Positions 53,701-61,277 of a stretch of 64,000 nt of DNA are shown here, one piece after another (within the stretch, counting starts at the first letter, position 1; every line of letters begins with the position of its first letter). The notes beneath the pieces are model-generated. The model did no database searches and had not been told where the DNA came from. It saw only the letters and a program-made list of their open reading frames with translations. The position numbers and the translations under genes are program-made. The stretch is from an uncultured Christensenellaceae bacterium. GTDB taxonomy: Bacteria > Bacillota > Clostridia > Christensenellales > Borkfalkiaceae. Where the stretch lies: contig CAJUJF010000010.1 of NCBI GenBank assembly GCA_910586825.1, positions 6,065 through 70,064 on the forward strand, written 5' to 3'.

Positions 53701-54262
53701 AGACGTGAACGTACTCGTACTCGACACCGAAGTTTATTCCAACACGGGCGGACAGGCTTCGAAATCCACCCCCATCGGCGCGGTTGCGAAATTCGCTTCG
53801 AGCGGAAAGCGCGTCAAGAAGAAGGATCTCGGCATGATCGCGGCGTCCTACGGATACGTTTACGTTGCGCAGTGCGCAATGGGCGCGGACAAGACGCAGC
53901 TCGTCAAAGCGCTGAAAGAAGCGGAAGCGTACCACGGACCTTCCCTCATCATCTGCTATGCGCCCTGCATCAACCACGGCATCAACATGACGAAGTCGCA
54001 GGCGGAACAGAAATCGGCGGTCGATTGCGGTTACTGGCAGCTGTACCGTTACAATCCCGAACTTGCGGACAAGGGAGAGAACCCCTTCACCCTCGATTCG
54101 AAGGATCCCACCGAGGACTATCAGGCGTTCATCTTAGGCGAAACCCGTTATGCTTCGCTGAAAAAGACGCAGCCCGAAGTTGCGGAAGAACTCTTCAAAA
54201 AGACGGAAGAATCTTCGAAAGCGCGCCTTGCGGGCTATAAGAAGATGGCGGGAAAAGAATAA
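50726..54262 (+). CDS. nifJ: Pyruvate:ferredoxin (flavodoxin) oxidoreductase
   Basis: 1178 residues from the ATG at 50726 behind TTGGAGGT, the usual single-chain length. Oxidises pyruvate to acetyl-CoA and CO2 and reduces ferredoxin, the central step of anaerobic fermentation. Domains in order: pyruvate/TPP-binding domain I (YPITPSSPMAE), domains II-III, the two-cluster ferredoxin domain with C-x2-C-x2-C-x3-C sets starting at Cys 693 (CIQCNFCSFVCP) and Cys 745 (CMGCGVCAEVCPG), then the catalytic TPP domain with the proximal-cluster motif CAGCGETPY and GDGWAYDIGYGG followed by YSNTGGQASKSTP around 970-1010. All key Cys are present. It has its own promoter and terminator; an upstream extension of the frame is not supported. 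Confidence 0.97.
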   Translation: MTKMTIDGNTAASHVAYAFSEVAAIYPITPSSPMAESADEWATQGRVNMWGQKLRIAEMQSEGGAAGAVHGSLTAGALTTTYTASQGLLLMIPNMYKISGELLPMVMHVSARALAAHSLNIFGDHADVMACRQTGFAMIAGCSVQEVMDLALVAHLSTLRSRVPFINFFDGFRTSHEVSKIDAIDYAEMKAIFDKKGLDKDVAAFKARALNPEHPVQRGTAQNGDTYFQNRETANSYYNATPAIVQEMMDEVSALTGRNYHLFDYVGDPKAENVIVIMGSGAETVEESINKLNKQGKKYGLIKVRLYRPFVTDAFVAAIPKTCKKIAVLDRTKEPGSLGEPLYLDVCTSLLEKGMKNIDVVGGRYGLGSKEFNPSMVLSVYKNLEAKQPKNHFTVGIYEDVTNTSLDFSEKFDAAPEGSTSCKFYGLGSDGTVGANKNSIKIIGDHTDMYAQAYFFYDSKKSGGITVSHLRFGKTPIQSEYLIDSADFIACHNPSYIIRYDMTSDLKEGGAFLLNAPWTTVEELEKNLPAKVKNALAKKHAKLYVIDAIEIAAKLGLRGRTNTILQSAFFLINEQIMPYATAVELMKKMAYKSFARKGDAIVQMNYNAIDSAKENLVKIEIPASWEKTTEGADMISQPGNDYFRNVVSPILALEGDKLPSSAFEADGTVPTGTTKYEKRGVAVMVPKWVKENCIQCNFCSFVCPHACIRPALVANGSDKPADFDTKPATGIPGYEFRMQVSPLDCMGCGVCAEVCPGMKGNKALVMTPFAELEVKEAKNWEYAVELPEADLSNAKMADVKKSQFTPSLFEFSGACAGCGETPYVKVVTQLFGDRMIVANATGCSSIYGGSSPTCPYTTNKQGHGPAWANSLFEDNAEFGYGMNLAYKARRSALKEKVEKLAGLWSGWAEGKAACERWIANMDDAEGSKTAAAELVKRIEECKDCGCECDALEKEIYTDKDCLVKKSFWIIGGDGWAYDIGYGGLDHVLASGEDVNVLVLDTEVYSNTGGQASKSTPIGAVAKFASSGKRVKKKDLGMIAASYGYVYVAQCAMGADKTQLVKALKEAEAYHGPSLIICYAPCINHGINMTKSQAEQKSAVDCGYWQLYRYNPELADKGENPFTLDSKDPTEDYQAFILGETRYASLKKTQPEVAEELFKKTEESSKARLAGYKKMAGKE

Positions 54263-54287
54263 TTTCCGCATAACGCAAAACGAACAG

Positions 54288-54323
54288 GAACGGCAATTTG
54301 GCAATCAAATTGCCGTTCTTTTA
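54288..54323 (+). terminator. Intrinsic terminator of the PFOR gene
   Basis: GAACGGCAATTT (54288-54299) pairs with AAATTGCCGTTC (54307-54318), followed by TTTT. The alcohol dehydrogenase gene starts about 30 bases later, so some read-through may supply it. Confidence 0.85.
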
Positions 54324-54351
54324 AAAACCGCAAATTTTACGGAGGATCACG

Positions 54352-55524
54352 GTGATCAATTTTTACTATAACAACCCTACGCGGATCGTCTTCGGGAGCG
54401 GAAAACTGAACTCTCTGCACGAACAGGAATTTCCCGGCAAAAAGGCTCTGCTGCTCATTTCCAACGGCAAATCGGCGAAAACGAACGGCTCGTTCGACAA
54501 AGTCGTTTCCGAACTGAAAAAAGCGGGCGTAGACTACGCCGTATTCGATAAGATCATGGAAAATCCGATCCGCGAAGCGATCATGGAGGGCGCGGCGGTC
54601 GCAAGAGAAAACGGTTGCGATTTCATTCTCGCGCTCGGCGGCGGCGCGGTTCTCGACAGTTCCGCCGGAATCGCGGCGATGGCGACCAACGACGGCGATC
54701 TTTGGGATTACGTTTCGGGCGGCACGGGCAAAGCCCTGCCGCGCAAGAACAAGGGGATCCCCATCGTCGCCATTCCCACCACCTCCGGAACCGGTTCGGA
54801 AGTGAACTGCTGGGGCGTGATTTCCAATCTCGAAACCAAAGAAAAGATCGGCTTCGGCGCGGAAGATCTGGTGCCCGTTCTCGCAATCGTCGATCCCGAA
54901 CTCATGAAAACGGTGCCGCCGAAATACACGGCGTATCAGGGCTTCGACGCGCTGTTCCACAATACCGAAGTGATGATCAGCAAAGGGATCAACGTACTCA
55001 GCGAAGCGATCGCCCTTTCGGCGATCGAAAACATCGCCGCCTACCTCCCCCGCGCGGTAAAGGACGGGAACGATCTCGAAGCGAGAGAGCGGGTTGCCTA
55101 CGGCTCTACCGTCGCGGGCATGACCATGCAGCTTTCGAACGTGACGGCGCAACATTCCATGGAACACGCGATGAGCGCGTACCACCACGATCTTCCGCAC
55201 GGCGCGGGACTGATCATGATCTCCCTGGAATTCGCGCGGTTCTTTATCGAAAAACACGCTTGCGACGCGCAGTTCGTGAAAATGGCGCGCGTGATGGGAA
55301 TCCCAGACGCCGAAAAAGCGGAGGACTTTCTCACCGCGCTCGAAAACCTGCAAAAAGCGTGCGGCGTGGACGGATTGAAAATGAGCGACTACGGAATCGC
55401 ATACGACGAAGCGGACGCGCTTGCAAAGAACGCCCGCGAGACAATGGGCGGACTGTTCCTCTCCAACCCCTGCGAAATGACGCACGCAGACTGCAAACGC
55501 ATTTTCGAAAAAGCCTATCGTTAA
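54352..55524 (+). CDS. Iron-containing alcohol dehydrogenase
   Basis: 390 residues from a GTG at 54352 preceded by GGAGGA. Family III (Fe) alcohol dehydrogenase, closest by eye to butanol dehydrogenases. Seen: N-terminal YYNNPTRIVFGSG, the nucleotide-binding LALGGGAVLDSS, IPTTSGTGSE, and metal ligands in GFDALFH (Asp and His), the AQHSMEH region and HHDLPHG. It would reduce an aldehyde to an alcohol in the cytoplasm, disposing of electrons and acetyl-CoA made by the PFOR encoded just upstream. No promoter of its own is evident; it is probably served by read-through from PFOR. Substrate range not predictable. Confidence 0.93.
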   Translation: MINFYYNNPTRIVFGSGKLNSLHEQEFPGKKALLLISNGKSAKTNGSFDKVVSELKKAGVDYAVFDKIMENPIREAIMEGAAVARENGCDFILALGGGAVLDSSAGIAAMATNDGDLWDYVSGGTGKALPRKNKGIPIVAIPTTSGTGSEVNCWGVISNLETKEKIGFGAEDLVPVLAIVDPELMKTVPPKYTAYQGFDALFHNTEVMISKGINVLSEAIALSAIENIAAYLPRAVKDGNDLEARERVAYGSTVAGMTMQLSNVTAQHSMEHAMSAYHHDLPHGAGLIMISLEFARFFIEKHACDAQFVKMARVMGIPDAEKAEDFLTALENLQKACGVDGLKMSDYGIAYDEADALAKNARETMGGLFLSNPCEMTHADCKRIFEKAYR

Positions 55525-55570
55525 TCAGCGTTTGAAAGCGGTCTTTTCCTCAAAAACGTTTCTTTTAAAG

Positions 55571-55599
55571 AAAACGGGATCCTCCGATCCCGTTTTTTG
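55571..55599 (+). terminator. Intrinsic terminator of the alcohol dehydrogenase gene
   Basis: AAAACGGGATC and GATCCCGTTTT form an 11-bp stem with a CTCC loop, followed by further T. Confidence 0.9.
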
Positions 55600-55637
55600 T
55601 TTATCGGCAATTTTAGCGCGGCGGAAAAACGCGAAAT

Positions 55638-55671
55638 CGGGAAAGTAACAGCGCGGACCGGAAAAGTAACA
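55638..55671 (+). repeat. Direct repeat upstream of the HTH gene
   Basis: AAAGTAACA occurs at 55642-55650 and 55663-55671, 21 bp apart (two helical turns), each preceded by G/C-rich GG or GGA. This spacing puts both on one face of the DNA, as expected for paired regulator sites. Confidence 0.5.
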
Positions 55672-55710
55672 ACGGTTCGGGATACATTCCGAACCGTTTT
55701 ATGATATAAT
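55671..55710 (+). promoter_or_regulatory. Promoter and operator-like palindrome of the HTH gene
   Basis: An extended -10 (TGATATAAT, 55702-55710) without a recognisable -35; where the -35 should be lies a perfect inverted repeat AACGGTTCGG / CCGAACCGTT (55671-55680, 55689-55698). The palindrome could bind the encoded HTH protein for autoregulation. Confidence 0.5.
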
Positions 55711-55738
55711 GACGACAAGAGAACAGCGAGGTTTTACG

Positions 55739-57334
55739 ATGCAATTCAACGAAAAGCTGAAACTTTTGCGAAAAGAAAAAGGAATTTCGCAAGCCGCGCT
55801 TGCCGAACGGATCTACGTAAGCAGAAGCGCCGTCGCGAAATGGGAAAACGGACACGGTCTTCCGAGCGAGGAATCGTTAAACATGCTTGCGGCTTTTTTC
55901 GGCGTCGCGGCCGAAGAACTCCTTTCCGACCCCGTCAACGAGACCGTGATCGTCGCGAAAAACAAGAAGCTTACGAAGCAGAAAATCTGGATCCTGATTT
56001 TGAGCGGCATTCTGTTTCTGGCGTCTTCGATCGCGATCGCGTTTACCGTTTTATATGCAAACAACCGCCGTTTGCATTTCTTTCCCGAACCGACCTTCAC
56101 GCAAGAGCTGATCTTTGCGACCGAACGGGAAACGGACCCCCTTTCGTTTATCGTTTACGGAGACGGCGAACTCGCCGACGGCAAAGAGTTTGCCGCGAGC
56201 AGAACTTTTGAAATAAAACACGGCGTCGGAGAACTGAAACTGCCGCAGTTGCTTTTAAGAAAAACCGTAAACGGCGCCGTTACTTACGAAAGTGTGAAAT
56301 ATGAAAACATCATTATTTATTCCGTCGGTCCGTTGGCGGTCAGAAAATCGGAAAACGAAATCTTTCTTCTCCCGACGGATTACTATCTCGACGAGTTCGA
56401 CGGGCGTGCCAATCTCAAATACGGCGATCTTGTCGTATCCGTCAGAATCGAACGCCATAGAATCACGGCGCAAAGCGTCGCAATCCGTTTAGACGACGGT
56501 ACGAATTCCGTCGGTCTGGCGCGGAAAAAGCTTATAAGCGCGGAGGTTCTTCCCTACAACGCCGACGGGACCTTAGTCATCTCGATCGAAAAAATCATGC
56601 GGAAAGACGGCTCGCAATACACGGGCGACCTTTCGGACTGTGCGAAAATCGAAAACCATTACCTGACGGTTTCCGAAACCGCCGAAATCGGCGCGCGGAT
56701 TCACATAACCGCGACGGCGGTCAAAGACAACGTCAAAAGCGACGAACTCATCGTCGAAGTCGTACGCGTCCCGATCGAAAATTTCAACTTGCGTTTCGAA
56801 GATCTCGCCACGAATATCGACATCGGGGAAAGCCGGCTTCTGACGCTGCTCGTACGCCCGTCGGACGCAACGTTTAACGTCTTAAAAGAAGAGGCGAAAC
56901 TTGCGCTCTTGACGCCCGAAATCGCCCTTTTGGAACTAACCGAAAACGGCTGGCGTCTTACCGTAACAAGCGATAAAAGCGCCGTCGGAAAAATCGTTAC
57001 CGTTCGGGTGGAAGCGGACGGGCTCGTCGAAAATTTTTCTTGGGACGTGACAAGAATCCCCGTCGAGAGCGTCGCCGTCATGAATGCGGATGCGAACGGG
57101 GAAGCGCAGGAAACGTTCGAAACGTCCTTAAACGACAGACTGCGGATGCTTGTAAAAATCAAGCCGGAAAACGCGACGTACGACAAAATCATCGATACCG
57201 CACGGCGGACGCGCCTCGGCTCGGCAGATATTTCTCCCTGTCGGAGGACGGCGTGCCGGCCGCTTCCGAAAAAGCCCTCGCGGGCTCGGAAATCTTCGTC
57301 GGCGTCTATGTCGGCAGAAAACGCGCGAAGCTGA
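55739..57334 (+). CDS. HTH (XRE) - transmembrane - Ig-like protein, apparently frameshifted near the 3' end
   Basis: 532 residues as read, from ATG 55739 (GAGG upstream). Residues 1-65 are an XRE-type helix-turn-helix (LKLLRKEKGISQAALAERI, VSRSAVAKWENGHGLPS); a membrane helix lies at about 85-108; the outer part has beta-rich Ig-like domains (VSETAEIGARIHITATA, LLTLLVRPSDATFN). So a DNA-binding head inside is joined to an outer sensor. After YDKII (57179-57193) the frame changes sense: the remaining 47 residues look random, while the +2 frame from 57196 continues YRTADAPRLGRYFSLSEDG to a TGA at 57361-57363, a normal Ig-like ending. Adding one base at about 57194 restores a 541-residue protein. 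Either a real mutation or a sequencing error. Confidence 0.8.
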   Translation: MQFNEKLKLLRKEKGISQAALAERIYVSRSAVAKWENGHGLPSEESLNMLAAFFGVAAEELLSDPVNETVIVAKNKKLTKQKIWILILSGILFLASSIAIAFTVLYANNRRLHFFPEPTFTQELIFATERETDPLSFIVYGDGELADGKEFAASRTFEIKHGVGELKLPQLLLRKTVNGAVTYESVKYENIIIYSVGPLAVRKSENEIFLLPTDYYLDEFDGRANLKYGDLVVSVRIERHRITAQSVAIRLDDGTNSVGLARKKLISAEVLPYNADGTLVISIEKIMRKDGSQYTGDLSDCAKIENHYLTVSETAEIGARIHITATAVKDNVKSDELIVEVVRVPIENFNLRFEDLATNIDIGESRLLTLLVRPSDATFNVLKEEAKLALLTPEIALLELTENGWRLTVTSDKSAVGKIVTVRVEADGLVENFSWDVTRIPVESVAVMNADANGEAQETFETSLNDRLRMLVKIKPENATYDKIIDTARRTRLGSADISPCRRTACRPLPKKPSRARKSSSASMSAENARS

Positions 57335-57419
57335 TCAGGATCGTCGTCCGCAATCCCGCCTGAAAGGATTCCTCTTTGCCTGTCGATGCGTTTCCGCCGC
57401 CGAAGCGAAAGGACATATC

Positions 57420-57452
57420 GAAAAAGCTCTCGGCTATCCGCCGGGAGCTTTT
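57420..57452. terminator. Bidirectional terminator between convergent genes
   Basis: AAAAGCTCTCGGC and GCCGGGAGCTTTT pair (one G-U) around a 5-base loop, with T runs both ways; it separates the HTH gene from the ribokinase gene. Confidence 0.85.
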
Positions 57453-57478
57453 GTGTTTGATAAATTCACGTCGCAAAA

Positions 57479-58390
57479 TCATTCTTTCGATCCGATTCTT
57501 TTTTGCAACGCTTCCGCCTCTGCGCGCGTGGGAACGGATACCTGCGCCCCGCGGCGGGTCACCGCGATTCCGGAACAGAGAGACGCGAAAGAAGCCGCCT
57601 CTTTCAAATCCGCGCCTTCGGCGAGTTTCACGCACAGCGCGCCGCAGTAGGTATCTCCCGCCGCCGTCGTATCCACCGCCTCCCCCGCGTCTACGCACGG
57701 GATCCGAAGCCGCTCCTTACGCGTATACACAAGCGAGCCCTGTTCGCCGAGCGTGACGATCACCCCGCCCGCGCCGAGAGACAGCAACGTTTCGCACCCC
57801 GCTTCGATCTCCTCCCGCCCGCTCAGCAATTTCAGCTCTTTGCGGTTGGGCGTGATCAGGTCGGCATACGATACCGCCTCCCGCGCCTCCGACTTTGCGG
57901 GCGCGGGATTCAACACGGTAAACAGCCCTTTTTCTTTCGCGTATCGCAAGGCGGATAAGACGACGGGCAACGGCGTTTCCAACTGCGTGATGAACAGATC
58001 GCCCGCCTGCGCATCGGCAAGCAACGCGCGCGCGTCCGCTTCCGTAACTTCGCCGTTCGCCCCCTCGTCCAGAATAATGCGGTTATCCCCGTCGATCACC
58101 GTGATCACCGCGACGCCCGTGTTCCGCTCTGTGCGGCGAACGCACGAAACGTCCGCGCCCGCGCCGTTAAGGCTCTTTAAAAGCAGATCGCCGAAGGCGT
58201 CCGTTCCGACCGCACCCGCCATTTTCACGCTGCCGCCGAGATTGGCGCAGGCGTAAGCCTGATTGGCGCCTTTGCCGCCGGCGGTGATCATGAAGCCGTT
58301 CCCTTTCAGCGTCTCGCCCGCTTCCGGCAGATAGGGCGCGCAGACGGTCAGATCGCAATTCAGACTTCCGAGCAAAAATATCCTTTTCAT
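57479..58390 (-). CDS. rbsK: Ribokinase / PfkB-family sugar kinase, predicted leaderless
   Basis: 303 residues. PfkB-family kinase of ribokinase type: N-terminal LLGSLNCDL, first signature ITAGGKGANQAYACANLGG, NPAPAK, the TPNRKE motif, and the anion hole/catalytic motif DTTAAGDT with Asp about 253 (Ala replaces the first Gly of the common GAGD form, as is usual in ribokinases). It would phosphorylate ribose or a related pentose. The ATG lies only 7 bases after the -10 box of a consensus promoter, so the mRNA probably begins at the start codon without a ribosome site. Convergent with the HTH gene; upstream is GH127, so a role in pentose salvage is plausible. Confidence 0.92.
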   Translation of the reverse strand: MKRIFLLGSLNCDLTVCAPYLPEAGETLKGNGFMITAGGKGANQAYACANLGGSVKMAGAVGTDAFGDLLLKSLNGAGADVSCVRRTERNTGVAVITVIDGDNRIILDEGANGEVTEADARALLADAQAGDLFITQLETPLPVVLSALRYAKEKGLFTVLNPAPAKSEAREAVSYADLITPNRKELKLLSGREEIEAGCETLLSLGAGGVIVTLGEQGSLVYTRKERLRIPCVDAGEAVDTTAAGDTYCGALCVKLAEGADLKEAASFASLCSGIAVTRRGAQVSVPTRAEAEALQKRIGSKE

Positions 58391-58396
58391 ACGGGC

Positions 58397-58425
58397 ATTA
58401 TAACACGGGCGAAACGGGATGTCAA
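58397..58425 (-). promoter_or_regulatory. Consensus sigma-A promoter of the ribokinase gene
   Basis: -35 TTGACA (58420-58425), 17-bp spacer, -10 TATAAT (58397-58402): perfect matches at both boxes and spacing. Only GCCCGT separates the -10 from the ATG. Confidence 0.9.
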
Positions 58426-58466
58426 GAACCGCCGAAACACGCTCTGCCCTCCCGCCCCGAAACGCC

Positions 58467-60368
58467 CTATTTCGCTTTCCCGGCTTTGAATTTCATGTAG
58501 ATCCCGTACCGTTCCGCAAACTTGCGGTAATGCAACGAATACGTCAACGTGCCGTTTTCGCATTTCAGCGTAAATTTTCCGCCTTGCTCCCTTTTCAGAT
58601 GCCCGTCGATTCCTCTCATGTATTCCGCAACGGAATCCGCTGGAACGGCATAGACGATATCCCCGACCGCTTCTGCGGGCACGGTCACGTTCACGCCCGT
58701 CGTTGTCGTTTTCATGTCCTCCGCGCCCAGATCGGCGGAGAGCAAAAAAGGTCCGTACATAAACGCATAGGTGTTTTTCCCGTCGGGCAGATCATACGCG
58801 CGCACCCGCTTTTTCAGTTGCACAACCACCCGATCGCCCTGTTCGACGTCGACGGAGACAAAGAGTTCGTCGCCCGCCGTCTCCGCTTCCTCGCCGTTTA
58901 CCCGAACGGTAAATCCGTCCGACCAATACGGCCTGCGGAAACGCAAGGTCGTTTTGCCGCGCTCGACCGTGACCGTCGCGGTATCCGAACGTTCGAGATC
59001 GGCTTCCTGCACGAGCGCGACCTTATCCGTTTCGTAACGCGCAGAGAGATACAGCGCAAGATAAGTCGCGTTCCCCGCGTCGTAAAAAATGCTGTCGCCG
59101 AGCTTGGAAAAACTCTCCATGCCGCTTCCCGTACAGCACCAGAAGTTGTTCTCCTCCGAGGAGTACACTTTGAAATACCCCGTCGCCATCGGTTGAAAAT
59201 ACGTCGTCATACCCGTTTCGGGATTCTGAGAAGAGAGGATCGCGTTATAAAAGGTGTTTTCGTAATAGTCGAGATATTTTCTCTCGCCCGTGATCCCGAA
59301 CAGCGCGCGGGAGAGTTTGAGCATGTTGTAAGTATTGCAGGTTTCGCAATTCGCGTTGGTCCGTTCGCGGTCGAGAACGCTGTCTTTACCGAAATGCTCC
59401 CATTCGGAATTCCCGCCCGTGACGTAAGTGTGACGCCGAACGACGAAATCCCAGAATTTTTCGGCGGTTTCGAGATAACTTCTCGCATCCACGGTTTCGC
59501 CCGCGACCGTCTTTCCGTGACAGGCGATATATCGGTTCAGCGCGCCGAGGATCTTGGGAATCGTCGTGTTCGCGTGCACGCCGTCGAGATAGTCCGCCGT
59601 TTCATTTCTCGCCTTGGTAAAGAGGTCTTCCTCGTCAAAGCGGTGCGCCGCAACGGCGTACCTGTCTTTGCCCGTCAACAGATAAAGTTCGTACATGCAG
59701 TCGTTCATGCCGCCGTATTCGATCGCGAGTACGGTCCGCCGCGTCTCTTCGCTCCAACCGTTTACCCGATCGCAAACCCAATCACCGAGCGCCGCCGCAA
59801 CTTCTTTCGCCGTCCCGTCTCCCGCGTAAACGGCGAGCGCGACCAGCCCCGCAACGATCTTATGCATGGTGTACCACGGCACCCACGCTTCCGCGGCGAT
59901 GTCCGCGCGCCCGCGTTCGACGAAATCGAACTGCGCCTCTTTGTTATCCCGATCGGCGGGCGCGGGCGCCGCGCCCCAGAGGAATCCCGCTTTCGCGCCC
60001 GCGGTCACGGCGTTATCCTGACAGCGTTTGAGTTCCGCGGCGAGATAGGTTATGCGGGCTTTCAGTTCCGCGCGGGACGGCTCCGAAGTATTTGCGTTGG
60101 CGTACGCCTGCGCGAGCGCGACCATGTAGTGACCGAGCGTATGCCCGCCGATGAGCGCGCCCTCCCAGCCGCCTTGATAGGACGAAGGCGCGTCGGGCGC
60201 AAGCCCCGCGTTCACGTAAAAATAATAGAGCAGTTTTCGAACGTCCAATTTCAGTAAATACGCGACTTCCTTTTCCATCGCCCGCGCGCAATATCCGTCC
60301 GTTACCTTTACTTCCCCAAGCCCTGTAAACGATACGGGTGCGGCGAAAGCCGCCGTAGACTGTTTCAT
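58467..60368 (-). CDS. GH127 (DUF1680) beta-L-arabinofuranosidase
   Basis: 633 residues, near the normal length. The GH127 family removes beta-linked L-arabinofuranose, as from plant hydroxyproline-linked arabino-oligosaccharides. Seen: GGWEGALIGGHTLGHYM in the (alpha/alpha)6 barrel, and the zinc-thiolate catalytic set NCETCNTYNML (Glu 342, Cys 344) with NFWCCTGSGMES (Cys 411, Cys 412); the Cys of this set acts as the nucleophile in characterised members. A C-terminal beta-sandwich part follows. No signal peptide, so it is cytoplasmic and acts on imported oligosaccharides. Start by AAGGAGGGG. Has its own promoter with a 10-bp palindrome in the leader, suggesting sugar-repressor control. Confidence 0.93.
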   Translation of the reverse strand: MKQSTAAFAAPVSFTGLGEVKVTDGYCARAMEKEVAYLLKLDVRKLLYYFYVNAGLAPDAPSSYQGGWEGALIGGHTLGHYMVALAQAYANANTSEPSRAELKARITYLAAELKRCQDNAVTAGAKAGFLWGAAPAPADRDNKEAQFDFVERGRADIAAEAWVPWYTMHKIVAGLVALAVYAGDGTAKEVAAALGDWVCDRVNGWSEETRRTVLAIEYGGMNDCMYELYLLTGKDRYAVAAHRFDEEDLFTKARNETADYLDGVHANTTIPKILGALNRYIACHGKTVAGETVDARSYLETAEKFWDFVVRRHTYVTGGNSEWEHFGKDSVLDRERTNANCETCNTYNMLKLSRALFGITGERKYLDYYENTFYNAILSSQNPETGMTTYFQPMATGYFKVYSSEENNFWCCTGSGMESFSKLGDSIFYDAGNATYLALYLSARYETDKVALVQEADLERSDTATVTVERGKTTLRFRRPYWSDGFTVRVNGEEAETAGDELFVSVDVEQGDRVVVQLKKRVRAYDLPDGKNTYAFMYGPFLLSADLGAEDMKTTTTGVNVTVPAEAVGDIVYAVPADSVAEYMRGIDGHLKREQGGKFTLKCENGTLTYSLHYRKFAERYGIYMKFKAGKAK

Positions 60369-60387
60369 CCTTTCCCCTCCTTGCCCT

Positions 60388-60397
60388 TAACCGGTTA
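60388..60397. promoter_or_regulatory. Operator-like palindrome TAACCGGTTA upstream of GH127
   Basis: A perfect 10-bp palindrome just downstream of the predicted transcription start and before the ribosome site, similar in style to LacI-family half sites with a central CCGG. Candidate repressor site. Confidence 0.4.
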
Positions 60398-60402
60398 CGA
60401 TC

Positions 60403-60430
60403 ATTTTACCATAAAACCCGAAAATTGCAA
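60403..60430 (-). promoter_or_regulatory. Promoter of the GH127 gene
   Basis: -35 TTGCAA (60425-60430), 16-bp spacer, -10 TAAAAT (60403-60408). Confidence 0.55.
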
Positions 60431-60486
60431 TAACCTTCGCCGTATTTTTGTCCGCAAGAACCGATAACATCCGTCCGATCGGGAAC

Positions 60487-60522
60487 GGAAAAAGCCGCGA
60501 CCCGTAACCGAGCCGCGGCTTT
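60487..60522 (-). terminator. Intrinsic terminator of the DUF1858 gene
   Basis: AAAGCCGCGG and CGCGGCTTT arms pair on the minus strand with T following; the loop is about 13 bases. Lies 14 bases past the stop. Confidence 0.75.
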
Positions 60523-60535
60523 CCCTTTTTTCGGA

Positions 60536-60733
60536 TTATTCGATGCCTTCGTTCAGCTTTGCAAGCAGAGAATCGAGGTCTTCGCCGTGTACGGCAACCG
60601 CCTCGGCAACCGTTTCGCCGTGCGCAAGCGCGCAACCGAAACAGTGCATTCCCGCGCCGAGCAGGATTTCCGCCGCATTGGGGTTGAGTTCCAAGCAGTC
60701 CGCAATCAACGTGTCCGCTGTGATTTTCGCCAT
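60536..60733 (-). CDS. DUF1858-domain small protein
   Basis: 65 residues from the ATG at 60731-60733 (AAGGAG upstream). A single DUF1858 domain: MAKITADTLIADCLELNP, AAEILLGAGMHCFGCALA with the conserved C-x-G-C pair (FGC), then a helix ending SLLAKLNEGIE. DUF1858 proteins are common in anaerobes and often precede hybrid-cluster or sulfur/redox proteins; the biochemical role is unknown. The two cysteines of CFGC could bind a metal or take part in redox chemistry. Own promoter and terminator, so a single-gene unit. Confidence 0.92.
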   Translation of the reverse strand: MAKITADTLIADCLELNPNAAEILLGAGMHCFGCALAHGETVAEAVAVHGEDLDSLLAKLNEGIE

Positions 60734-60764
60734 TTCAAACTCCTTTCCTTTCGTTCTTATCTCT

Positions 60765-60793
60765 ATTTTACCACTTTTTCCCCGACTTTTCAA
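60765..60793 (-). promoter_or_regulatory. Promoter of the DUF1858 gene
   Basis: -35 TTGAAA (60788-60793), 17-bp spacer, -10 TAAAAT (60765-60770). Confidence 0.65.
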
Positions 60794-60821
60794 CTGTTTG
60801 GGGAAAATTTCTTTTCTCCGC

Positions 60822-61277
60822 TTAAAGCGCCAACAACCAATAGATCAGCCCGACGGCGGCGCCCGCGCTGACGCCGAACACGATGATCGGTCCCGCAACG
60901 ACGAACATCTTTGCCGCCATGCCGTATACGAACCCCTCGGTTTTGAATTCGATGGCGGGCGAGGCGACGGAATTGGCAAAGCCCGTGATCGGCACGATGC
61001 TTCCCGCGCCCGCGTTTTTCCCGATCCGATCGTATACGCCGAACCCCGTCAGCAACGTGCCCAAGAATATGAGCACGACGGAAACGGTTCCTGCGAGTTC
61101 GTCACCCTGCAATCCCGCGAATTCGAGCATATACCGAATAAACTGACCGATACAGCAAATAAACCCGCCTACGAAAAACGCCCTTCCGCACGTCTTGAAA
61201 TGTTGCGTGGGCGGATTGAAAGAGTTGACGTAATTGATATAATTGCGGTTGTAATTTTCCTTTGACTTCCCCGTCAT
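60822..61277 (-). CDS. spoVAC: Stage V sporulation protein AC
   Basis: 151 residues, standard length. SpoVAC is an inner spore-membrane protein of the SpoVA channel that imports dipicolinic acid into the forespore and releases it at germination. Seen: a conserved N-terminal NPPTQHFKTCGRAFFVGG region, four hydrophobic segments, and the signature VYDRIGKNAGAGSIVPITGFANS followed by SPAIEFKTEGFVYG. GAGGAGG lies 7 bases before the ATG. Its usual partners spoVAD and spoVAE are not in the window on either side, so it is an orphan here; they may lie elsewhere or be missing. Its start overlaps a possible 34-codon ORF by 4 bases. Confidence 0.95.
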   Translation of the reverse strand: MTGKSKENYNRNYINYVNSFNPPTQHFKTCGRAFFVGGFICCIGQFIRYMLEFAGLQGDELAGTVSVVLIFLGTLLTGFGVYDRIGKNAGAGSIVPITGFANSVASPAIEFKTEGFVYGMAAKMFVVAGPIIVFGVSAGAAVGLIYWLLAL

